Below, one piece after another: positions 1-7,486 of a DNA stretch of 64,000 bases. The position numbers and the translations under genes were made by a program. The notes below the pieces were generated by a model, which searched no databases, was not told where the DNA came from, and saw only the letters and a program-made list of their open reading frames with translations. Numbering within the stretch: the stretch's first letter is position 1; each line of letters begins with the position of its first letter. The stretch comes from JBEISR01 sp044371425 (GTDB lineage: Bacteria > Planctomycetota > Planctomycetia > Pirellulales > Pirellulaceae): positions 248,001 through 312,000 of the forward strand of contig JBILTR010000003.1 in the NCBI GenBank assembly GCA_044371425.1, read 5' to 3'.

Positions 1-546
1 CGGCTTGGCCTCCGGTGGGGCCGAACCGTCGACGCACGGCGGCGGATCGACAGGCATCTGAAAGGCGCTCGATGGCTTCAGTCCACAGGCATGGCTGTTG
101 GTGGACCCCGAGGGAAGGACCGAGCCATGACCAAAATGGTCGCTCAGGCCGGTCGTGAATTGATGAGGCAAGAAAAGGCATTGCCCGGTGGGGTCGATGC
201 GAGGGCATTGCAAGGAATGGCAACCAGAGAGCGTTGGAACAAGGGCGATCAGCGCCATCCAGCCGCGAACGATCCAACCGGCTCCCGTCGGGGCTGTGCA
301 ACCCCGAACCTTCCGATTCCCTCGTTCCGTCTCCATCGCCGCTCGCCTTTCCACGTTCGCTCTGCCCCCCCAATCGTCCCCCGAACGGTTTCGATACATT
401 CCCGTCGGGAAACGTACCTCGTACCCAGGCGAAGCGGGCGGATCGCACAACAGCGAGCCGGAAAAAGTCGGTGGCTCCAAACGAGCCTATCGGTTGTAGC
501 GGATGTAGCGGGACCCTGTGCCAGCCAAGCCCAGGCTAGGGCCGGC
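1..546. other. left-edge region without a supportable gene
   Basis: I see no recognisable gene here. Open frames exist on both strands, but their translations are rich in Arg, Pro and Ser and show no motif, as expected of random frames in GC-rich DNA. The only edge candidate is a reverse-strand ATG at about position 57. It stays open for 19 codons to the window border (MPVDPPPCVDGS...) and could be the first residues of a gene lying outside; this is very weak. The 3' end of bioD closes the region on the right. Confidence 0.4.
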
Positions 547-1353
547 TCACTGCTTTGGGCTACCATCTGACTGGGCCAATCGCAGGGGAGTTCGCGTCGC
601 CTGGCGGCTCATCCATCCAACCAGAAGTTCGGCTTCGCATCGTTCCTGTCCGGCCTTCCAGGCGACGACTGGTGGAGGATTTAGGAAACGGCGCACGGCA
701 TGCTCTTCAATCATCCGCTGGTTGGAAGCAAGCAGTGGGTCGGCAGCGTCCGAACGGGAGTTGAGTACGATCGCCTGAATCGCAAGTCCGCTGGCTGCGA
801 TCGCGGCAAGACTGGCCAGCGTCTGATGGACCGCGCCGACTCGATTGTCCGCTACCAGAATCACCGGATATCCAAGTCTCTCGGCAAGATCGGCATTGGT
901 CATCGACCGGCTGATGGGGGACCAGACACCCCCAGCACCTTCGACCAGAAGGAATTCACACCGGCTCGACCACCTTGCCGCGCCATCCAGCAAAAGCGAT
1001 TCATCGACATGTTGCCCGATTCTTTTTGCCGCTTCCTCGGGAGCCAACGGATCGGGGAATCTCTGAGGGTTGATCCACTCCAGTGGGTACCTGCCGCCCA
1101 GCGCGCGATGGTATCGCCACCCGTCGTCCAGATGGCTGTCGGATAACGTCATCGCTTCTTCCAGTCCCCCGGGCGACACACCGCTAGCGACTGGTTTGTA
1201 GGCGCCGATGGCGATGCGGCATTCCAATGCCTGACGGACCCAGCGGCTCCCCAGATAGCTCTTTCCTACATCAGTGTCTGTACCAAGGATAAACAGGCCT
1301 TCTGCTGGTGGCCTCGCGGACGGTTCCCGGTTAGCATGTTCGTTACGTTCCAT
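547..1353 (-). CDS. bioD: dethiobiotin synthetase
   Basis: ATP-dependent carboxylase that closes the ureido ring of 7,8-diaminopelargonate to form dethiobiotin, the penultimate step of biotin synthesis; cytosolic. The P-loop variant GTDTDVGKS is at residues 24-32. The substrate-binding AYKPVASG and the VEGAGG motif follow in the usual order, and the roughly 268-residue length is slightly above the usual 220-240. I chose the internal ATG at 1353. The frame stays open to 1413, but that would overlap the divergent neighbour, and the extra residues are charged and non-conserved. No other biotin gene is nearby, so the gene is isolated from its pathway. It is divergent from aguB with a gap of about 38 bp, which must hold both promoters. 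The family call is firm; the start is uncertain. Confidence 0.9.
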   Translation of the reverse strand: MERNEHANREPSARPPAEGLFILGTDTDVGKSYLGSRWVRQALECRIAIGAYKPVASGVSPGGLEEAMTLSDSHLDDGWRYHRALGGRYPLEWINPQRFPDPLAPEEAAKRIGQHVDESLLLDGAARWSSRCEFLLVEGAGGVWSPISRSMTNADLAERLGYPVILVADNRVGAVHQTLASLAAIAASGLAIQAIVLNSRSDAADPLLASNQRMIEEHAVRRFLNPPPVVAWKAGQERCEAELLVGWMSRQATRTPLRLAQSDGSPKQ

Positions 1354-1391
1354 CTTCTGCTCTGCTTCCTGACCCGACTTCGAGGCAACGT

Positions 1392-2258
1392 ATGGCCGTC
1401 GTTCGTTTGGCACTGGTCCAGTCGAAGGGATTTCCCGATCGCGATACGAATGTGGATCGCGCAGTCGATCAGATCGATCGCGCGGCCCGAGAGGGCGCGC
1501 AGGTGATCTGTCTCCAGGAATTGTTTCCAGGACAGTATCCTTGCCAAGCGGAGGACCACCGGAAATTTGCAGAGGCGGAACCGATTCCTGGGCCCACCAG
1601 TCGTTTGCTGCAGGATCGCGCCCGTTCGCTGGGAGTGGCCATCGTCGGGTCGCTGTTCGAACGCCGTGCGCATGGACTGTACCACAACACCGCCGTCGTG
1701 TTCGATGCCGATGGTTCGCAGGTTGGCTTTTATCGGAAGATGCATATCCCCGATGACCCCAACTACTACGAGAAGTTCTACTTTACCCCCGGCGACACCG
1801 GATTTACCGTGGCCAAAACGCGTTTCGCGACGCTGGGGGTCGGCGTCTGCTGGGATCAATGGTATCCGGAAGCCGCTCGCCTCTTTGCCCTGGCCGGTGC
1901 CGAAATCCTGCTTTACCCCACCGCGATCGGCTGGCTGGACGAGGACCGTCCACAGTACGGCGTCAGCCAGCATGCCGCCTGGGAGACGATGATGCGATCG
2001 CACGCAATCGCCAACGGATTGTTTGTCGGGGCCGCCAATCGCGTAGGACGCGAATCGAACATCGATTTCTGGGGCGCTTCCTTCGTGTTCGATCCATCAG
2101 GCAATTTGCTCCATCGTGCGGCTCACGACCAGGAAGCCCTGGTGCTGGTCGACTGCGACCTGGATCAGATCGATGCGACTCGGACCCACTGGCCCTTCTT
2201 GAGGGATCGCCGGATTGATGCTTACGGCGATTTGACGAAACGTTTTCTCGGGAGATGA
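1392..2258 (+). CDS. aguB: N-carbamoylputrescine amidase
   Basis: Carbon-nitrogen hydrolase (nitrilase superfamily) that converts N-carbamoylputrescine to putrescine, CO2 and ammonia. The catalytic Glu-Lys-Cys triad is visible: E43 in LQELF, K116 in YRKMHIPDDP and C153 in GVGVCWDQWYPE. The stretch DDPNYYEKFYFTPGD, which follows the lysine, is typical of the carbamoylputrescine subgroup rather than of general omega-amidases. The length of 288 residues matches the family. Agmatine deiminase starts 99 bp downstream on the same strand, so the two genes form the agmatine-to-putrescine route. The start ATG is at the first conserved residues (MAVVRLALVQ). The pairing with aguA makes the substrate assignment strong. 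Confidence 0.93.
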   Translation: MAVVRLALVQSKGFPDRDTNVDRAVDQIDRAAREGAQVICLQELFPGQYPCQAEDHRKFAEAEPIPGPTSRLLQDRARSLGVAIVGSLFERRAHGLYHNTAVVFDADGSQVGFYRKMHIPDDPNYYEKFYFTPGDTGFTVAKTRFATLGVGVCWDQWYPEAARLFALAGAEILLYPTAIGWLDEDRPQYGVSQHAAWETMMRSHAIANGLFVGAANRVGRESNIDFWGASFVFDPSGNLLHRAAHDQEALVLVDCDLDQIDATRTHWPFLRDRRIDAYGDLTKRFLGR

Positions 2259-2357
2259 TTCCTTCCAACCAGCTCCCAAATCACTTCAGGTCCTGTGGAT
2301 GGAAATGGCCACCCTGCGGGGTTTTCTCTGGCAGCCTCTGCTTGGAACGGAATACGC

Positions 2358-3422
2358 ATGAGTGAATCGGTCAACTGGCCAGCCGAATGGCACCCCCATG
2401 ATGCGACGTGGCTGGCCTGGCCTCACCAGGAAAGTACCTGGCCCGGTCGACTCGATCGCATCCCTCCCATCTTCGACCGCCTGGCAAGAACGCTGGGGGA
2501 GGTCGAATCGGTCCATGTTCTGGGGGGACCGAGTGGATCGTACGAACAGGCGAGAGACATGTTGCAAGGTGCAGCGGGCGTCGAGGTGCACCGGATCACC
2601 TCCGACGACTGCTGGATCCGCGACTACGGACCCACCTGGGTGCTGGAGGATCAGGGCAGGCGAGTCGCAGGCGTCGACTGGCATTTCAACGCTTGGGGTT
2701 CCAAATACGAACAGTTCTGGAACGATCGCGTCGCTGCTCGACGCATCCTGAATTCCTGCCGCCATCGGAGGATCGCCTCCCCGCTGACTTGCGAAGGAGG
2801 CGGACTGGAGACCGATGGCCAGGGAACATTGCTGGCCACTAGTTCCAGCCTCCTGACCGCATCACGCAATCCGGGCTGGACCCGGCAGCAGATCGAACGG
2901 GAGCTTTCCCTGAGACTAGGAATTGAAAAGGTGCTTTGGATCGATGGCGGATCGCTTGCGGGCGACGATACCGACAGCCACATCGACCAACTAGTCCGCT
3001 TCGTCGCCCCCGGTCGCGTCGTCGCCGCTGTCGCTTCGCGGGTCGAAGACACCAATGCACCGGGCCTGGCACGGCAGTGGCAGTCGATCCAGGGGTTGGT
3101 CGATGCGCGCGGCCGCCGCCTCGAGTGCATCGCTCTCCCGATCCCACCTCCACGCTTCATCCAGGGGATTCAGGTTCCTGAGAGTTACTGCAACTTTTAC
3201 ATCGCCAACGAGTTGGTGGTGGTGCCGCAATTTGGATACCGCGCCGCCGATGATCAGGCGATGGGAATCCTGCGAGAACAGTTCCCTGATCGCACACTCA
3301 TTGGCATCGACGCCAGCGATCTGGTTTGGGGGCGAGGCGCCTTCCACTGCGCAACGCAGCAGCAACCTCGCCCTCTGGCCGACCAGGCCATCAGCCCTAC
3401 CCCCCCCGAGGCGATTTCATGA
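2358..3422 (+). CDS. aguA: agmatine deiminase
   Basis: Guanidino-modifying enzyme that hydrolyses agmatine to N-carbamoylputrescine and ammonia, the reaction immediately before AguB. Family signatures are in order: the N-terminal PAEWHPHDATWLAWPH, the DDCWIRDYGPTWV loop, EGGGLETDGQGTLLAT, DDTDSHIDQLVRF, and the C-terminal nucleophile C331 in GAFHCATQQQP (numbering from ATG 2358). The frame is open from 2295, but conservation begins at MSESVNWPAEW, so I chose ATG 2358 (354 residues). The stop codon overlaps the hisI start as ATGA, suggesting translational coupling. There is no arginine decarboxylase gene next to it, so agmatine must come from elsewhere in the genome or from outside the cell. 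Confidence 0.94.
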   Translation: MSESVNWPAEWHPHDATWLAWPHQESTWPGRLDRIPPIFDRLARTLGEVESVHVLGGPSGSYEQARDMLQGAAGVEVHRITSDDCWIRDYGPTWVLEDQGRRVAGVDWHFNAWGSKYEQFWNDRVAARRILNSCRHRRIASPLTCEGGGLETDGQGTLLATSSSLLTASRNPGWTRQQIERELSLRLGIEKVLWIDGGSLAGDDTDSHIDQLVRFVAPGRVVAAVASRVEDTNAPGLARQWQSIQGLVDARGRRLECIALPIPPPRFIQGIQVPESYCNFYIANELVVVPQFGYRAADDQAMGILREQFPDRTLIGIDASDLVWGRGAFHCATQQQPRPLADQAISPTPPEAIS

Positions 3423-3811
3423 ACTCCCCGCCACTTCCCGATGGCCTGCGAGACGGCGGCCTGGTGGCCGCTATCGCTCAAGATGCATCAAGCCAGCAAG
3501 TGCTGATGATTGCCTGGATGAACCGCGAGGCGTTCGAGGAAACCTGCCGAACAGGATTTGCCACTTACTACAGCCGCAGCCGACAGAGGCTCTGGCGCAA
3601 AGGGGAGGAAAGCGGCCATCGGCAGCGCGTCCTCGAAGTCCGCGTCGACTGCGACCAGGATGCCGTGCTGCTGCAGGTCGAGCAGCAGGGGGCAGCCTGC
3701 CACGAAGGCTACGCCTCCTGCTTCTTCCGATCCTGGACCCCCGAAGGATGGCAGGAAAACCAATCGCGACAGGTCGACCCAAAAACCGTCTATGGAGATC
3801 GCAAACCTTAG
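3419..3811 (+). CDS. hisI: phosphoribosyl-AMP cyclohydrolase
   Basis: Zinc enzyme of histidine synthesis that opens the purine ring of phosphoribosyl-AMP. At 130 residues it is a stand-alone cyclohydrolase without the HisE pyrophosphohydrolase domain. Visible motifs are LMIAWMN (29-35), YYSRSRQRLWRKGEESGH (50-67), the metal site DCDQD (77-81), and cysteines C94 and C101 in GAACHEGYASCFF, which supply the zinc ligands together with C78. The start ATG overlaps the aguA stop by four bases, so the gene is probably translated from the same message as the putrescine genes. No other his gene is seen in the window. Confidence 0.92.
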   Translation: MNSPPLPDGLRDGGLVAAIAQDASSQQVLMIAWMNREAFEETCRTGFATYYSRSRQRLWRKGEESGHRQRVLEVRVDCDQDAVLLQVEQQGAACHEGYASCFFRSWTPEGWQENQSRQVDPKTVYGDRKP

Positions 3812-3965
3812 CGATTCTGACGGTCGTCGGGACACCCTCGATTCGCCTCACCTTTCTCCGCCCAATGGCCGACAGGAGCTTTGTTGATGGATCCATCTCA
3901 AACCACGGTGTGCCGCTGCCACGATCGCACGCCTGTTTCCTCTCAGCGGCAAGGCGTTCGAGGCG

Positions 3966-4055
3966 ATGATCGAACTATTCCATTGGATGCTTGGAGTCGT
4001 TTTCCTGGCGGTCTGGATTCTTGTGGGAGTCATTCTCACGGGGGAATCGAACTGA
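3966..4055 (+). CDS. possible 29-residue membrane peptide
   Basis: A short frame encoding one strongly hydrophobic helix (MIELFHWMLGVVFLAVWILV...) with a polar C-terminus ending GESN. It lies between hisI and the sulfatase signal peptide. The frame stays open upstream to 3888 without another start codon, and that extension also reads protein-like, so it may be the tail of a decayed longer gene. The only ribosome-binding hint is a GAGG two bases before the ATG, which is too close. I do not recognise a family. Conservation at this position in relatives would decide whether it is real. Confidence 0.25.
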   Translation: MIELFHWMLGVVFLAVWILVGVILTGESN

Positions 4056-4150
4056 CGCCGGTATGCTGGAAAGTCCCATCGGAACCATCCAAGGCTCCGG
4101 TTTCGCGATCCCGAAACTCTGCTAGCCTTCCCCGAATCGCTTTTGTTTGC

Positions 4151-5704
4151 TTGGAGATCCTGGCCGTGGCGATCCTCGCATGGCCGGTCACTCTGTTCGC
4201 TCAAGAGCGATCCCCGAACCTGATCGTCATCCTCGCCGACGATTTGGGATTTTCCGATCTTGGCTGCTACGGCGGGGAAATCCCCACCCCGACGCTCGAT
4301 CGCCTGGCCGCTCGAGGCATTCGCTGGTCCAATGCCTACAACACGGCCCGCTGCTGGCCTACGCGCGCGTCGCTTCTCAGCGGCTATTACGCGCAGCAGG
4401 TACGCCGCGACTCGTTTCCCGAAGACCAGGGCTCCGCTAGCCAAAGTCGCCGCCCCACCTGGGCCAGCCTCATCCCAAGCCACCTGCGAGCCGCTGGCTA
4501 CAAGTGCTACCAAAGCGGGAAGTGGCACGTCGATGGCCCGGCAGGCGAAGCCGGTTTCGATCGGTCCTTCCGCATCGAAGACCACGACCACTACTTTCTC
4601 CCCAAGGGGGCCTTTCTAGACGACCAACCTGTCCACGTCACCGAATCGATCGTCGATCGAATGCTCCAGTTTCTCCACGAACACCACCAAAGCCAGGACA
4701 AAAAGCCGACCCCCTTCTTCGCCTACCTCGCCTTCACCGCGCCTCACTTTCCCCTCCAGGCTCCTCAATCCCTCATCGCAGCCCATCGACCGACCTACCA
4801 ACCCGGATGGGATCAGATCCGCCAGAAACGAAGCGAGAAAGTGCTGGAACTGTTCGGGCCCTCGATGGCCGCAGGCCCATGGGAACTGGAGATCGGCCCC
4901 CCCTACGCATTCCCCAAGCAGATCGAGTCGCTAGGAGAAGGGGAGGTGATTCGGGAAGGCCCCTGGAGTCAATTGAGCCCCACGCAGAAAGAGTTTCAGG
5001 CGAGCAAAATGGCGATCCACGCTGCGATGGTCCAACATATGGACCAGCAGATCGAACGGTTGGTGGACTGGCTGAAACAGCACGATCAATTGGATGACAC
5101 ACTGATTTTGTTCCTTTCCGACAACGGGGCCAGCGCCGAAATCATGGTGCGAGGCGATGGCCATCAACCATCAGCACCGCTCGGTAGCGACAAGAGTTTC
5201 CTCTGCCTAGGACCTGGCTGGTCCCGTACCTGCAACACCCCGATGCGGAGGCACAAGACCTGGACACACGAAGGGGGAATCGCGACGCCACTGATCGCTC
5301 ACTACCCCCGCGGCATGGATGCGGGACTCCAAGGCACCATCCGGCATGATCCCGTCCATGTCATCGACCTGTTCCCGACGTTGATCGATGCCGCACAAAT
5401 CCAAATGAAGCGATCCGAAGCTCCAGCGCGACCAGGAATCAGCCTTTGGCCAGCCATCCGTTCGGGAACCGATCTGGAAAAAGAACGCCCCTTGTGGTGG
5501 CTGCACGAAGGGAACCGGTCGATTCGGATCGGCAAGTGGAAAGCGGTCGCAGCCAAAAATCAGCCATGGGAACTATATGACATGGAGTCCGACCGCGGTG
5601 AACGAAACAATCTGGCCGGTGAGCACCCGGATCAACTGAAGGTGCTGACCACACGCTGGCAGGAAATGGCTGATTCGTTTCAGGAAGATCGTCAAAAGCC
5701 GTAG
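4151..5704 (+). CDS. sulfatase (arylsulfatase A-like, formylglycine type)
   Basis: Exported sulfatase that hydrolyses sulfate esters, probably of algal or other polysaccharides; planctomycetes carry many such genes. From a TTG start at 4151 it has a 19-residue signal peptide (MEILAVAILAWPVTLFAQ). The metal-binding PNLIVILADDLGFSDLGCYG follows, then the modification motif C68-W-P-T-R, in which the cysteine becomes formylglycine. Later come LSDNGAS, GSDKSFLCLGPGW and the C-terminal LYDMESDRGERNNLAGEHP seen in the family. The start is uncertain. An ATG at 3887 with a good AGGAG eight bases upstream is in frame, but it would bury the signal peptide about 88 residues inside a sequence that does not look like protein. 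No anaerobic sulfatase maturase or formylglycine-generating enzyme is adjacent. Confidence 0.88.
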   Translation: MEILAVAILAWPVTLFAQERSPNLIVILADDLGFSDLGCYGGEIPTPTLDRLAARGIRWSNAYNTARCWPTRASLLSGYYAQQVRRDSFPEDQGSASQSRRPTWASLIPSHLRAAGYKCYQSGKWHVDGPAGEAGFDRSFRIEDHDHYFLPKGAFLDDQPVHVTESIVDRMLQFLHEHHQSQDKKPTPFFAYLAFTAPHFPLQAPQSLIAAHRPTYQPGWDQIRQKRSEKVLELFGPSMAAGPWELEIGPPYAFPKQIESLGEGEVIREGPWSQLSPTQKEFQASKMAIHAAMVQHMDQQIERLVDWLKQHDQLDDTLILFLSDNGASAEIMVRGDGHQPSAPLGSDKSFLCLGPGWSRTCNTPMRRHKTWTHEGGIATPLIAHYPRGMDAGLQGTIRHDPVHVIDLFPTLIDAAQIQMKRSEAPARPGISLWPAIRSGTDLEKERPLWWLHEGNRSIRIGKWKAVAAKNQPWELYDMESDRGERNNLAGEHPDQLKVLTTRWQEMADSFQEDRQKP

Positions 5705-5757
5705 CCGGTACAGTGATCGCGCCACCAACCGCATCTTGGAGATCGCCCCGGGTCGCG

Positions 5758-6840
5758 CTATGGATTGTCGTCGCCCGATCCAGGCGGGTCCTTCGGTGCC
5801 TGCGCGTTGGTCAATTGATCGATCTCCTCCGACAACTCACCCAGATCGGTCAACGTCTTGACCGACGGCTCCCGAGGCCCCACCGGGCGATGCTTGCAAG
5901 TGAAATACTCGCGCAGGTAACGCTGAAACCCTTGCTCTTCCGGCACCTTGAAGCGATCCCCCTTCTGCAGGATTGGCCGGTACTCGTTCATGGAACCAAA
6001 CATGCGATCCCCAGCAAGCTGGCAGGGGTACCAGTGCCCCTCTCCCTGCGGATCGACCAAGTAGAACTCCGCATAGCAGTGGTTGGGAATCCAAACACAC
6101 CGCGCCGGAATTCCACTGGATCGACACATCGCAACAAACAACCCCGTCATCTCTTCGCAATCGCCGACGCGCTCCTTGAGCGCCTCTTTCGTCGATCGCA
6201 AGTCGCCCTGACGGTATTCGATGTTTTCCCTCACCCAGTCGTACATCTGCTCCACCTGCCCCCAGGCGTCCTCTTCGGCGTCACCCTCGAATTGCTCCAG
6301 AATCTTCTTCATGGCGCGATCTTTGGTATCGATCTGCGGACTGTCCCCCATGTACCAGTTGAGTTCCTTCGGAACCTTCTTGGGGATCTTCAGGCCATCG
6401 GTCCGCTGGGGCGCTTTGGTGAACGACTTCTCGACTTCGACAGTCATGATCGCCTGAAAAACACCCTGTGCGGGAATCGTCGGTGCATCGACAACCAACT
6501 GAACACCCCCACCCATTACAGGCCGCATCTGATGGACCGCACCCGGCGGCAGGTCCGCAGAGAGGACGCGCACCTTCTGCTCTGGCCAGTCGGTCGGGAA
6601 GGGAATCGTCGCATGAAGCCGCGTGCAGTTGTTGTCATTGGCATAGAAGGTCAATCCAAACCGCATCGGAAGCTTGCGCGTCGCCCAGAAGGTGACCGCA
6701 TGCTCGCCCCCCTTGGCCCCCTGGTCGCTTGCCCCCTCTCCCTCCTCCTGCGCGTTCAGCCTCGTAGGCAACGCCACGAGAGCCGCCAGCCCCGCAAGCA
6801 TCGTCCGCCGATCGAGTGAATTCATCCGGCTTGCCCTCAT
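5758..6840 (-). CDS. exported transglutaminase-like (cysteine protease fold) protein
   Basis: Secreted protein with a transglutaminase-like domain. The N-terminus SLDRRTMLAGLAALVALPTRLNAQ resembles a twin-arginine leader. The catalytic core is GDCEEMTGLFVAMCRSSGIPAR, with C228 as nucleophile, followed by H254 in PNHCYAEFYL and an acidic residue shortly after, the usual Cys-His-Asp order. The residues before it (about 165-215) form the helical segment common to this fold. Members act as peptidases or peptide-modifying enzymes; the substrate here is unknown. I chose ATG 6840 because it overlaps the stop of a small upstream frame as ATGA. ATG 6825 is an equally plausible start five residues later. 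The C-terminal roughly 60 residues are acidic and non-conserved. Confidence 0.85.
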   Translation of the reverse strand: MRASRMNSLDRRTMLAGLAALVALPTRLNAQEEGEGASDQGAKGGEHAVTFWATRKLPMRFGLTFYANDNNCTRLHATIPFPTDWPEQKVRVLSADLPPGAVHQMRPVMGGGVQLVVDAPTIPAQGVFQAIMTVEVEKSFTKAPQRTDGLKIPKKVPKELNWYMGDSPQIDTKDRAMKKILEQFEGDAEEDAWGQVEQMYDWVRENIEYRQGDLRSTKEALKERVGDCEEMTGLFVAMCRSSGIPARCVWIPNHCYAEFYLVDPQGEGHWYPCQLAGDRMFGSMNEYRPILQKGDRFKVPEEQGFQRYLREYFTCKHRPVGPREPSVKTLTDLGELSEEIDQLTNAQAPKDPPGSGDDNP

Positions 6841-7040
6841 CGCTTTCCCCTGGCACCTTGCTTCGGACGCTCTCCCGCAAACCACTGCCAGCGTTCTGTC
6901 ATCGACCGATGGATCGGGATCAGCACATTTCGGAAGGTAGAATCGAAGCATCCTGCCTGATCGGCATAACCTGCCCAGGAATACCAATCCCGACCTTGAG
7001 GATAGCTGAACCGCAATTGCCAATCCACATTTTGGTCCAT
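6837..7040 (-). CDS. small hypothetical protein, translationally coupled to the transglutaminase gene
   Basis: A 67-residue frame rich in aromatic residues (WQLRFSYPQGRDWYSWAGYA and ERWQWFAGE). It ends in a TGA that overlaps the ATG at 6840 of the transglutaminase-like gene by four bases. That overlap and the protein-like codon choice are the reasons for listing it. An in-frame stop lies nine codons upstream, so it cannot be much longer. There is no signal peptide or membrane helix and I recognise no family. It could be a decayed fragment of a longer gene rather than an independent one. Confidence 0.4.
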   Translation of the reverse strand: MDQNVDWQLRFSYPQGRDWYSWAGYADQAGCFDSTFRNVLIPIHRSMTERWQWFAGERPKQGARGKR

Positions 7041-7486
7041 CTGGGACGACTGCAGGCAGCGGTCGCTTCACCGCATCCCTCTGGAATCGCCGATGGAACT
7101 TCGCCCACCAGATGCCGCCCTACGGCCGGGAATCTCCCGAATCCTGTTAAAAGCGCGCAATCCCTCCATGGTCCGACGCTTACGCGAGAAGATCCGGACG
7201 GCTCGTGCCGCACCCCTAACCTGGCACTGCCATTCCGAGATGGCACCGTTGGGAAGCAGTGCGCAGCATGCGACCTCAAGGCCCCACCGAGTTTTCGGAT
7301 CCATCTGGAATTCGCCCCGAAAGCGATCCCAGCTGGGTGGGGCAAGCGCCTGATCCGACAGGGACCAAGAGCCAGGGAACGATGGGAGAGACCAGCCTGG
7401 ATCCAGCGAAGAATTGCATCCCAGGCGACCCCGCCCACGATGGGGAGAGGTCGAGCGAGTCGGTATGGCTGGGAACCGGAAAAGCT
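7041..7486. other. intergenic stretch without a confident gene
   Basis: Between the small coupled frame and the ilvB stop codon I see only long Arg- and Pro-rich frames on both strands, with no motif and no plausible start signal. There is no recognisable terminator hairpin for ilvB and no RNA gene. The promoter of the reverse-strand 6837-7040 / transglutaminase unit should lie in this stretch, but no convincing -35/-10 pair was found. Confidence 0.4.
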
